From JBNJEM01 sp051745935 (lineage in GTDB: Bacteria; Planctomycetota; Planctomycetia; Pirellulales; Pirellulaceae): a stretch of DNA of 6,342 nt. The translations under genes and the position numbers were made by a program. Shown here one piece after another: positions 1-6,312 of this stretch (its first letter is position 1; every line of letters begins with the position of its first letter). The notes under the pieces were generated by a model, which was not told the DNA's origin, searched no databases, and worked only from the letters and a program-made list of their open reading frames with translations. The stretch covers positions 1-6,342 of the forward strand of contig JBNJEM010000470.1 in the NCBI GenBank assembly GCA_051745935.1, given 5' to 3'.

Positions 1-65
1 GACTGATGTTCGCAGGCGTTCCCACGTCCGTTGCACATATTGAGGAAAGGCTTTTCGAGGTGCAA

Positions 66-88
66 ATGCCACGGGCTTGTCCCGTGGT
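66..88 (+). repeat. REP-like palindromic repeat, left copy
   Basis: The core CCACGGGCTTGTCCCGTGG (69-87) is a perfect 7-bp stem (CCACGGG/CCCGTGG) around the 5-base loop CTTGT. Including flanking bases, positions 66-88 are the exact reverse complement of 159-181. Short GC-rich hairpins occurring as inverted pairs in intergenic DNA are the mark of REP/BIME/REPIN elements, which are usually moved by REP-associated Y1-family (RAYT) transposases. No such transposase is in this window. A role as bidirectional terminator or mRNA-stabilising hairpin is possible but not shown. Confidence 0.8.
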
Positions 89-135
89 CCGTTACGTTCC
101 ACGCTACCGACAGGCAGCAGTGGTGTATCTGGCCG

Positions 136-240
136 GTGTATAGCGGCGAGCGTGAACCACCACGGGACAAGCCCGTGGCATCCATGCGGGCGTTGCGTGT
201 CCAGGCCGTGTAGCGGCACCCGTGAACGGCTACCAAGGGA
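136..240 (+). repeat. Degenerate direct repeat, third partial REP unit
   Basis: TAGCGGC occurs at 141-147 and again at 211-217; CGTGAAC occurs at 151-157 and again at 221-227. Both pairs are offset by exactly 70 bases. The second copy continues into ACCAAGGGA (232-240), which resembles the ACCACGGGA start of the REP core at 159-167. I read 208-240 as the flank and first few bases of a third, truncated repeat unit whose palindrome has been lost next to the first gene. Confidence 0.5.
159..181 (-). repeat. REP-like palindromic repeat, right copy (inverted)
   Basis: The core CCACGGGACAAGCCCGTGG (160-178) is the inverted partner of the copy at 66-88, with 23 of 23 bases matching in reverse complement. 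The two arms flank exactly 70 bases (89-158), so they could form one long hairpin or two small ones. Similarity continues imperfectly into the spacer: GCGTGAAC at 150-157 resembles the reverse complement of GTTCCACGC at 96-104. The full repeat unit is therefore longer than the palindrome. Confidence 0.8.
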
Positions 241-282
241 GAGCATGCATTTTTCGTGAGGCTGCCCAGTTCGGCATATTTG

Positions 283-287
283 GGAGG
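283..287 (+). promoter_or_regulatory. Ribosome binding site of HEAT/LamG gene
   Basis: GGAGG lies 6 bases before the ATG at 294. This decides the start. The frame is open back to an ATG at 222, but that start has no comparable Shine-Dalgarno sequence, would overlap the repeat region, and would put 24 residues in front of a clear signal peptide. Confidence 0.85.
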
Positions 288-293
288 AATACA

Positions 294-1754
294 ATGAAAG
301 CGGCTCGTTTCTGTTTCGCGTGCCTGGTTTTTTGCCTTTGCGCTGTGGCGTTTAGTGGCGAACCCGCGGGGCTGGGACCTGTAGCTCATGACCTGCGGTC
401 GGACATCCCGGCGGTCCGGCGGAATGCGGTCAAGATGTTGTCACGGCACGATGACAGCCGCGCGATCGAGTTGCTAATACAGGCACTCAAGGACAGCGTG
501 CCCTTGGTCCGTTGCGAAGCGGCAAAGGTGCTTGGAGAGCTGGAAGACGAACGTGCGGCGCCCGCGTTGGCCGAGGCACTCAACGACGAGGACAAGACGG
601 TGCGCTACCATGCCGCCCATGCGCTGGGCGAGATCGCGGCGCCCGGCACGGCCGCGGCGCTTGTTTCCGCACTGCGGGATCCGGAGTGGTGTGTCCGCGT
701 CGAGGCGGCATGGGCGCTGCGTGAAATCGACGATCCGCGCGTGGTTCGCCTCCTGGCAAAGTCGCTGGAAAACGGTGCGTCGCTAGACGAGGATACGGTT
801 TTGGATTTGGGGCAGGTGTCGTGGATCCTGAGAGAATCCCATCCGGAGCGGCTGATTGACATTCTGTCCGGAATGTTGGAAAACGGGAACGTGGAAAGAC
901 GGCTGGAGGCGGTGGAAAGACTGGGCGGCTTGGATGGTTCCAAGACGGTGGATGTGTTGGTAACGGCTCTCCAAGACGAAAGTCCCACGGTGCGATCGGC
1001 CGCCGTGGAGGCGCTGCGCGAAAGCGGCGACCGGCGCGCGCTGGAACCACTCCGGATGCTCGCCCGCCGCGAAACGAACCAACGGGTCAAGCAAGCGGCG
1101 TCGAACGCGGCGCTGGTTTTGTCCCGGCACGAGGACCTGGTAGCCCATTGGCGCTTTAACGCGGAGGAGGGGGACACGGCGATCGACTCCGGGGGGCGCG
1201 GGATCCACGGCACAATCAAAAACTGCCGCCGGGTTGAGGGAAAGAAGGGAAGGGCTCTGGAGTTCGGTCGTAACAGCCGCGTCGAGCTGGGCAAGCCGGC
1301 GGAATTCCCAGTGGCCCAGAGGCCCTTCACCGTGGCCGCCTGGGTGAAAACCCCGGACGACGATGGCGTGGTGGTCGCGCGGGGTGGCGCTTTTTGTGGC
1401 TTTTCCTTGTACGTGAAAGATGGCGTGGCTAAATTCGGCATCCATCGGACCGAGGAAGGAGAGAGCCATATCGCGGCCGGAACGGAGAACGTGACCGGCA
1501 GGTGGGTTCATCTGGCCGGCGTGGTCGACGAAAACGCGGTGCGTGTTTACGTGAATGGAAAAAAAGCGGGAGAAACGAAAACGCCCGGTTTGCTGCCGGG
1601 AAACTGCGGTCAGTCGATGGAAATCGGTTTCGATATCGGCAATAGTGCCGCCGAGATAACGGATCATTTTGTAGGGATAATCGATGAGGTCAAGGTCTTT
1701 CACGCGGCCCTCGCCGAAGAAGATCTGGCCGAATTCTGCCATACCCAGGAGTGA
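294..1754 (+). CDS. Secreted HEAT-repeat protein with C-terminal LamG-like domain
   Basis: A 486-residue protein. Residues 1-22 form a signal peptide: basic MKAAR, a hydrophobic stretch LVFCLCAVAF, and probable cleavage after AFS or AFSG. It has no proper lipobox, so it is probably soluble in the periplasm or outside the cell. Residues from about 27 to 280 are HEAT/PBS-lyase-like repeats with recurring units such as VRCEAAKVLGEL, VRYHAAHALGEI, VRVEAAWALREI and VRSAAVEALRES. The array is less regular at about residues 162-200. From about residue 281 to the end lies a concanavalin-like LamG_3-type jelly roll: it opens with VAHWRFN (283-289), has WVHLAGVVDENAVRVYVNGK in the middle, and closes with IDEVKVFHAAL (from 463), the usual end strand of this family. 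HEAT repeats bind proteins, and LamG folds often bind glycans or act as adhesion modules. No catalytic residues are expected or seen. The stop lies 7 bases before the next gene, which indicates co-transcription. The exact partner or ligand is unknown. Confidence 0.88.
   Translation: MKAARFCFACLVFCLCAVAFSGEPAGLGPVAHDLRSDIPAVRRNAVKMLSRHDDSRAIELLIQALKDSVPLVRCEAAKVLGELEDERAAPALAEALNDEDKTVRYHAAHALGEIAAPGTAAALVSALRDPEWCVRVEAAWALREIDDPRVVRLLAKSLENGASLDEDTVLDLGQVSWILRESHPERLIDILSGMLENGNVERRLEAVERLGGLDGSKTVDVLVTALQDESPTVRSAAVEALRESGDRRALEPLRMLARRETNQRVKQAASNAALVLSRHEDLVAHWRFNAEEGDTAIDSGGRGIHGTIKNCRRVEGKKGRALEFGRNSRVELGKPAEFPVAQRPFTVAAWVKTPDDDGVVVARGGAFCGFSLYVKDGVAKFGIHRTEEGESHIAAGTENVTGRWVHLAGVVDENAVRVYVNGKKAGETKTPGLLPGNCGQSMEIGFDIGNSAAEITDHFVGIIDEVKVFHAALAEEDLAEFCHTQE
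1747..1751 (+). promoter_or_regulatory. Ribosome binding site of propeller gene, abutting upstream stop codon
   Basis: AGGAG is placed 10 bases before the ATG at 1762 and directly abuts the TGA stop (1752-1754) of the preceding gene. This supports the 1762 start over the in-frame ATG at 1684, which lies inside the upstream gene and lacks a signal peptide. The arrangement suggests translational coupling of the two genes. Confidence 0.75.
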
Positions 1755-1761
1755 AGCCAAC

Positions 1762-4700
1762 ATGAGAACGCTCGCAACAATCTGCTGTGTCACGCTCGTT
1801 CTGGAATGCGCGTTTGCCCAGGCGAAAACCGGGATCGCCGACGATCCCCGGGAGCAAGCCTCGAAGATTACGCAATCCGTGGACAGACGCGGCGGCGTGA
1901 TCAGCGTCATCGGAGGTGATGGAGACTTGGCCGTTGCATTGGCCAAGCAAGGTGAGTTTACCGTCCACTGTATCCAACCGGATGAACAGGGACGCGATGC
2001 GGTCCGACGACGGGCGGACGCCGCCGGCATGGGCGGAACAATATCGGCCGTGGTTGCCAACCGGATCGATCGGTTGCCCTATACGGCGGAGCTGCTGAAT
2101 ATCGTCGTGGTGGAGAACTGGCCGAGACTGAAGCAACAGGGACTGTCCGCCTCGGAACTGGCGCGCGTGATCGCGCCGTTGGGGCATGTCGTCTTGAAAG
2201 CCACGGGGAATCTCACCGATCCGACACAAGATCCAACACAAGAGCTGAACCAGGCGGGCCTGAAAACCGTGGACACGCCGGGCGCGGAAACGCCGTGGCT
2301 GAATTTCCGAAAACCGTATCCGGAAACAATCGATCAGTGGACTCACTATTTGCACGGCCCCGACGGCAACCCGGTGGCGGCGGACGAAGTGGTCGGCCCG
2401 CCGCGGCACTACCAGTGGATTTCCGGGCCTGACTGGTTGAAGTCCCACGAAACGGTCTCCAGTATCACCACCATGGTGACCGCTCAAGGGAGACTGTTCT
2501 ACATCGAGGACAAGGGACCGACCAGTCTGGCCGGCCAACACGAATTGCCCGACAAATGGTTCCTGGTCGCGCGGGATGCGTTCAACGGCAGGTTCCTCTG
2601 GGAGGTGCCGATCCGCCGCTGGGGATGGCGGGAATGGAAAAGTTCGTGGTTTTCACCCCGTCCTGGAGACGTGCCGCTGAATATCCAGAAGAAGCTGGTC
2701 GCGGACGGCGACAACGTGTTCGTCACTTTGGGATATCACGCGCCGGTGTCCATGTTGGACGCCCGCACTGGAAAAATCAAACAAACCTACTCGGAAACAG
2801 ATCCCACGCTGGAGATCCTTCATCACGACGGCACCTTGATCTTGTCGGTGCTCTCCGATGACGAAAGAATCAAACTCGTCGCCGTGGATGCGTCCTCCGG
2901 AAACGTGCTTTGGAAAACGAAAGAGGCCTACGGAGGAACCGAAGTGGACTATTACCGGTGGCGGGCCATGCGCGGCCGCATTGAACCCGCTGATATCGAC
3001 CCCACGTTGAATACGGCCACCGACGGCGAATCAATCGCTTTGATCGATCGCGACAACGTGGTATGCCTCGATTACGAGACTGGCGAGGAGCGATGGCGCG
3101 GCGAGTTTCCGCTGGAGGAAGCGGACCTGCGAGCCGGCGGGGTCCAGACCGAGGGCAACCTCTGGACCGGAACCATGATCGTCACCGATGGCGTCGTTCT
3201 GCACGCCAGCCCCCACAAGCTGGCCGCTTTCTCGGCGAGCAGCGGTGACATACTGTGGGAGGCTCCGAAAGCGTACATCGGGCACCTCTGGTTTGAATGG
3301 AAGGATGTCTTCGTCACCGGCGGCTTGGTTTGGACCTGGGAAGGGGAACTGGAACGGTCGAGCCTGGAGCGAGGAAACGGCCGGTCCAACTATCCGCGCA
3401 GAGTGATGGGGTACGATCTACACACGGGAAAAACCGAGCGAGTGGTGGATCTAGGCTACATTTTCAAAACGCACCATCATCACCGCTGCTATCGCAACAA
3501 GGCCACCTCGCATTATATACTGGCCAGCCGCCGGGGAACGGAGTACGTGGACTTGAAGGGCGGGGAGCATACGGTTCACAATTGGGTCCGCGGCACCTGC
3601 CACATGGGCATGATGCCGGCCAACGGCTTCCAATACGCCCCCCCTCACCCCTGCCGCTGCTACGATGAGGAAAAAATAAAGAGCCTCAACGCCTTGGCTC
3701 CGTTGCGTCGCGACGAGCTGCCGGGCAACGGGTCTCCGAGCAACGAGCGGACGGTGAAAGGCCCGGCGTTCGGAAAGGCAAAAGGACTGGCGGCCGAACA
3801 GGCAGACTGGCCGACGTTTCGCGGCGACAACCAGCGAACGGGGTCCGTTGACACGCAATTCCCGCGAACAGCATCCCAGGTTTGGCAAAGGCGTTTGGCC
3901 GGGCGGATCTCTTCGCCGATAGCGGTTGGCGATAAGGTCTATGTGTCGGAGGTCGACGCCTGCCGCGTGGTCTGCCTGGACGCCGGCACCGGATCGGAAC
4001 TGTGGTCCTATACGGCCGGCTCTCGGGTTGATTCCCCGCCGACATATTACAAGGGGACCGTGATTTTCGGTTGTAGCGACGGCCGAGTATACTGCCTTGA
4101 CGCGGCTGAAGGAAACGCCGCGTGGATCTTCACGGCCGCTCCGGCCGAGCGGCTGATCGCCGTGGAAGGTCATTTGGAGTCGGCCTGGCCCGTCCATGGA
4201 AGCGTGCTCGTGAAAGAGGGCACCGTTTATGTCGCGTGCGGCCGATCTTCGCAGCTCGATGGAGGCCTTTATCTTTACGCGCTCGATGCCATCTCGGGGC
4301 AGGTCAAGAACGAACAGCGACTCGCGGGACCGGACTACAAGACGACATCCGGCGGGCGAATCGAGGTATGGGAGGAAAAAACGAGCCCCGCCATGATGCC
4401 CTCCGACGATGAGTTTGGCGAGAACTACAGACTGCCCCAGGGCGTACTGCCGGATATCATGGCCTGTGAGGGGGAAAAGCTCTACATGAGGTCGCGGGCG
4501 TTCGATATGCAGCTCCAACCCACCAGCGGCAAGCCCGCGATGTTACCGGTGGGCGGATACCTGGACGAGAATTACTTCAAACGGATGCCGTGGACGTATC
4601 TGGGCAACTATGCCCGGATGCTGGTTCGCGATGGCGACAGCGCGGTCTACATCCGGATGTTCGATTCGCTCCGCGGCCTTGACCCGACGGTCTATTTCAC

Positions 4701-5043
4701 ACCGGGAAAGAAAGGGTACCTGTTGTTTGCCGTTGAGGGGATCAATGAAACGCGCGGGAAGCCACGGAGAACCTGGTCGAACCGGATTCCGCTACGGGTC
4801 CAGGCGATGGTTTTAGCCTCCGGGCGCATTCTAGCCGCCGGACCGCCCGATCTCATGGATCTGGACGCGTTCGAGGGCAAGGCCGGCGGCGAGCTCCAGA
4901 TCATCGACGCCGCGTCCGGGGAAAAACTCTCCGAGAACACACTGCAGTCCCCGCCCGTGTTCAACGGCGCCGCCGCGGCGCGGGGAAAACTGTTCATCTC
5001 CTGCGAGGACGGGAGCGTGGTTTGTTTCGGAGAAAAGGAGTAA
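1762..5043 (+). CDS. Exported methyltransferase-like / PQQ-type beta-propeller protein
   Basis: A 1093-residue protein. Residues 1-19 or 1-21 form a signal peptide (MRTLATICCVTLVLECAFA, then QA). Residues from about 34 to 150 resemble a class I SAM-methyltransferase Rossmann fold: a glycine-rich loop VISVIGGDG (46-54), a second strand VHCIQPDE (68-75), and a late strand PLGHVVLKA near 139-147. The usual acidic ribose-binding residue after the second strand is displaced or absent, so catalysis is doubtful. A family-like linker DQWTHYLHGPDGNPVA (191-206) leads into a first propeller region to about residue 565, with PQQ-type blade ends such as VDASSGNVLW, LDYETGEERW and FSASSGDILW. Residues 568-634 carry a His/Cys-rich segment (H571-H574, C576, C613, C631, C633). 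A second propeller starts at DWPTFRGDNQRTGS (682-695) and has LDAGTGSELW and LDAAEGNAAW. Similar fusions are typical of Planctomycetota and relatives. They are usually annotated only as PQQ-binding-like or BamB-like. It probably acts in the periplasm or outside the cell. The substrate, and whether any quinone or metal is bound, are not known. Confidence 0.88.
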   Translation: MRTLATICCVTLVLECAFAQAKTGIADDPREQASKITQSVDRRGGVISVIGGDGDLAVALAKQGEFTVHCIQPDEQGRDAVRRRADAAGMGGTISAVVANRIDRLPYTAELLNIVVVENWPRLKQQGLSASELARVIAPLGHVVLKATGNLTDPTQDPTQELNQAGLKTVDTPGAETPWLNFRKPYPETIDQWTHYLHGPDGNPVAADEVVGPPRHYQWISGPDWLKSHETVSSITTMVTAQGRLFYIEDKGPTSLAGQHELPDKWFLVARDAFNGRFLWEVPIRRWGWREWKSSWFSPRPGDVPLNIQKKLVADGDNVFVTLGYHAPVSMLDARTGKIKQTYSETDPTLEILHHDGTLILSVLSDDERIKLVAVDASSGNVLWKTKEAYGGTEVDYYRWRAMRGRIEPADIDPTLNTATDGESIALIDRDNVVCLDYETGEERWRGEFPLEEADLRAGGVQTEGNLWTGTMIVTDGVVLHASPHKLAAFSASSGDILWEAPKAYIGHLWFEWKDVFVTGGLVWTWEGELERSSLERGNGRSNYPRRVMGYDLHTGKTERVVDLGYIFKTHHHHRCYRNKATSHYILASRRGTEYVDLKGGEHTVHNWVRGTCHMGMMPANGFQYAPPHPCRCYDEEKIKSLNALAPLRRDELPGNGSPSNERTVKGPAFGKAKGLAAEQADWPTFRGDNQRTGSVDTQFPRTASQVWQRRLAGRISSPIAVGDKVYVSEVDACRVVCLDAGTGSELWSYTAGSRVDSPPTYYKGTVIFGCSDGRVYCLDAAEGNAAWIFTAAPAERLIAVEGHLESAWPVHGSVLVKEGTVYVACGRSSQLDGGLYLYALDAISGQVKNEQRLAGPDYKTTSGGRIEVWEEKTSPAMMPSDDEFGENYRLPQGVLPDIMACEGEKLYMRSRAFDMQLQPTSGKPAMLPVGGYLDENYFKRMPWTYLGNYARMLVRDGDSAVYIRMFDSLRGLDPTVYFTPGKKGYLLFAVEGINETRGKPRRTWSNRIPLRVQAMVLASGRILAAGPPDLMDLDAFEGKAGGELQIIDAASGEKLSENTLQSPPVFNGAAAARGKLFISCEDGSVVCFGEKE

Positions 5044-5138
5044 ACAACAGCGATCACTCGCGAGGCCATGGTGGCCCGGCTGAGTACTTCCCAATCCGCT
5101 CGTTGATTACCGAAAGCACTCTGGTCCATCCAATAATG

Positions 5139-5177
5139 GGCCCACGGATGGCAAAACGGACCCACGGATGAAGAAAC
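5139..5177 (+). repeat. Two-copy tandem repeat of 20-bp period
   Basis: CCCACGGATG occurs at 5141-5150 and at 5161-5170. The spacing is exactly 20 bases and the flanks are similar: a G-rich lead-in before each copy, and GCAAAAC against AAGAAAC after it. CACGGATG-rich short repeats are common in intergenic DNA of many environmental bacterial genomes, and this could be a two-unit example. The function is unknown. Confidence 0.6.
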
Positions 5178-5216
5178 GCCAAATCAGCGCGGCAAACCAG
5201 CCGGCCTGCTACGCCT

Positions 5217-5230
5217 CGTAATCGATTACG
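5217..5230. repeat. Perfect 14-bp palindrome
   Basis: CGTAATCGATTACG is its own reverse complement. It sits alone between two genes. It could be a dimeric regulator site or part of a dispersed repeat. With no second copy in the window and no regulator gene nearby, nothing more can be assigned. Confidence 0.5.
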
Positions 5231-5265
5231 CAATAGCCCATGTTTCCCACTTTGCCTCGACAATG

Positions 5266-5276
5266 GGGCCTGTCCC
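5266..5276 (+). repeat. Short match to REP core
   Basis: GGGCCTGTCCC differs in one base from GGGCTTGTCCC at 73-83 in the left REP-like copy, and it is followed by TTTTT. It lacks the outer stem bases of the full element, so it may be a decayed or related REP variant rather than the same one. The link rests on 11 bases only. Confidence 0.3.
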
Positions 5277-5356
5277 TTTTTCTGGACGAGCTTCCAGACT
5301 GAGGAAGACGTGGATGCATGTTGGGCCGAAAACTGGAAACAGGTCGTCAAAAAACT

Positions 5357-5364
5357 AAAGGAAG
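5357..5364 (+). promoter_or_regulatory. Candidate ribosome binding site of helicase remnant
   Basis: AAAGGAAG ends 12 bases before the ATG at 5377, slightly long but usable. The next in-frame ATG at 5392 has AGAAGG only one base before it, which is too close, so the 5377 start is preferred. Confidence 0.45.
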
Positions 5365-5376
5365 CCTTTGTAATCC

Positions 5377-6312
5377 ATGGATACAGAAGGCATGAGAGAC
5401 CGAGCGCTAGAGTATCTTCGTGTGGCGCTGGCACAGCCGGACGCGCAGTTTCGTGAGGGGCAGTGGGAGAGTATCGAAGCCTTGCTGAGTGGCCGGCGCC
5501 TGCTCGTCGTGCAACGCACCGGTTGGGGCAAGAGCATGGTGTATTTCCTTGCCACGCGCCTGCTCCGGGATTCCGGAGCCGGGGTCAGCCTACTGATCTC
5601 TCCGTTGCTTGCCCTCGTGCGGAACCAGCTCGAAGCAGCCGCACGGATTGGCGTGCGCGCCGAGTCGATCAACAGCACGAACATGCCCGAGTGGCGGCTT
5701 ATCGAGCAGGGACTCAGAAAACACGCGATAGACATTTTGCTGATTTCCCCCGAGCGTCTGGCAAATGATAAGTTCCGTGAGAACGTCCTCTCCCACGTTG
5801 CTGAGCACGTTGGCCTATTCATCGTTGACGAAGCATACGGCATTTTGCTTCACGGGGAGGAAGACGAACGCATCACCGATTTCTTCATCCGCAGCGCGTT
5901 CCCGCCCCAGAGGCACGTTGAAGTTATTCTTGAGACGCTCGACAACGCCGACGAAGGTCTCTCGGTTCGGGAACTGGAGGCGCGTCTCAATCTGAGACAC
6001 GGCCAGATCGAGAAGGCGCTGAAGTATCTTTCGGTCGAGTCGCCGTCTCCGGTCACGAAGATCGGCCCGAAGTGGAACGTGACGGCTGTGGCCGAAACTT
6101 ATCGCATCAACCAGGAATATGTCGAGTCCATTTCCGCGATTCGCAGGCACGAGCAAGCCCAGATGGCGCAATACTTGGAGCACGGCGGGTGCCTCATGGA
6201 GTACCTGGAACGGGCATTGGACGATCCGGCTGCCCGCCCTTGTGGTGGGGTGAGGAAAAACTCCAAGTCGTTGCCATCCATATTGTTGCGCCGTTCGTTT
6301 CGCCGGTATTGA
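5377..6312 (+). CDS. Internally deleted RecQ-family DNA helicase (probable pseudogene)
   Basis: A 311-residue product. Visible parts are the Q-motif-like FREGQ (25-29), Walker A QRTGWGKS (46-53, K52), motif Ia LLISPLLALVRNQ, motif Ib LLISPERLAN, and the start of motif II, VDEA (150-153). In full-length relatives motif II reads DEAH and is followed by the rest of lobe 1 and all of lobe 2. Here residue 154 is Tyr and the sequence goes straight to YGILLHGEEDERI (154-166), which I recognise as lying after the second helicase lobe, ahead of the winged-helix-like part (SVRELEARLNLRHGQIEKAL). Roughly 200 or more residues are therefore missing in frame, including motifs III-VI, so ATP-driven unwinding is not expected. 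The Cys-rich end (usually CGxCxxC) is reduced to C289, and the frame ends at residue 311 while a neighbouring frame stays open. As I recall, full relatives are about 700 residues and some carry a C-terminal phosphoribosyltransferase domain. This is most likely a decaying gene; an assembly collapse is the alternative. Confidence 0.8.
   Translation: MDTEGMRDRALEYLRVALAQPDAQFREGQWESIEALLSGRRLLVVQRTGWGKSMVYFLATRLLRDSGAGVSLLISPLLALVRNQLEAAARIGVRAESINSTNMPEWRLIEQGLRKHAIDILLISPERLANDKFRENVLSHVAEHVGLFIVDEAYGILLHGEEDERITDFFIRSAFPPQRHVEVILETLDNADEGLSVRELEARLNLRHGQIEKALKYLSVESPSPVTKIGPKWNVTAVAETYRINQEYVESISAIRRHEQAQMAQYLEHGGCLMEYLERALDDPAARPCGGVRKNSKSLPSILLRRSFRRY

Larger units (their letters stand above)
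1..293. other. Noncoding leader region with REP-like repeats
   Basis: I see no convincing gene here. The short open frames that cross it have no family resemblance and run through the repeats. The region holds two inverted copies of a 23-bp sequence (66-88 and 159-181), a degenerate direct repeat about 70 bases apart (about 136-167 against 208-240), and the ribosome binding site of the first gene at 283-287. No strong sigma-70 promoter stands out. The promoter for the two-gene operon must lie here or upstream, but I cannot place it. No tRNA or riboswitch-like structure is recognisable. Confidence 0.7.
5044..5376. other. Intergenic region with short repeats and possible gene relic
   Basis: I see no intact gene in these 333 bases. 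They contain a weak hairpin just after the propeller gene (GGCCA at 5064-5068 with TGGCC at 5072-5076, and no T-run, so not a convincing terminator). They also contain a 20-bp-period tandem repeat at 5139-5177, a 14-bp perfect palindrome at 5217-5230, and GGGCCTGTCCC at 5266-5276, which matches the core of the REP-like repeat at 73-83 in 10 of 11 bases. A coding-like stretch without a start codon runs from about 5277 to 5376 on the + strand. The helicase ribosome binding site lies at the end. Confidence 0.65.

Noticed and set aside
66..181. Short CRISPR array
   Set aside because: The two repeat copies are inverted rather than direct, there is only one spacer-like interval of 70 bases, and no cas gene is present.
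252..280. Possible promoter with TTTCGT and CATATT boxes 17 bases apart
   Set aside because: Both boxes match the consensus poorly, and the transcript would start almost at the ribosome binding site. Not strong enough to call.
222..293. Upstream ATG at 222 as start of the HEAT/LamG gene
   Set aside because: It has no good ribosome binding site, lies in the decayed repeat unit, and would bury the signal peptide. GGAGG sits 6 bases before 294.
783..2060. Long minus-strand open frame (425 codons) across the two secreted-protein genes
   Set aside because: It is antisense to two well-supported genes, has low-complexity Arg/Pro/Ser-rich translation and no family resemblance. It is typical of GC-rich shadow frames.
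3451..4518. Minus-strand open frame of 355 codons inside the propeller gene
   Set aside because: It lies entirely antisense to clear PQQ-type propeller sequence, and its translation has no recognisable domain.
5064..5076. Hairpin GGCCA/TGGCC after the propeller gene as a terminator
   Set aside because: The stem is only 5 bp and no T-run follows, so it does not meet the pattern of an intrinsic terminator.
5054..5434. Minus-strand 126-codon open frame in the intergenic gap
   Set aside because: It overlaps the helicase start antisense and its translation follows the short repeats. No ribosome binding site or family similarity was seen.
5377..6312. Helicase as part of a new defence system
   Set aside because: There is no partner nuclease, methylase or other defence gene in the window, and the helicase itself lacks its second motor lobe.
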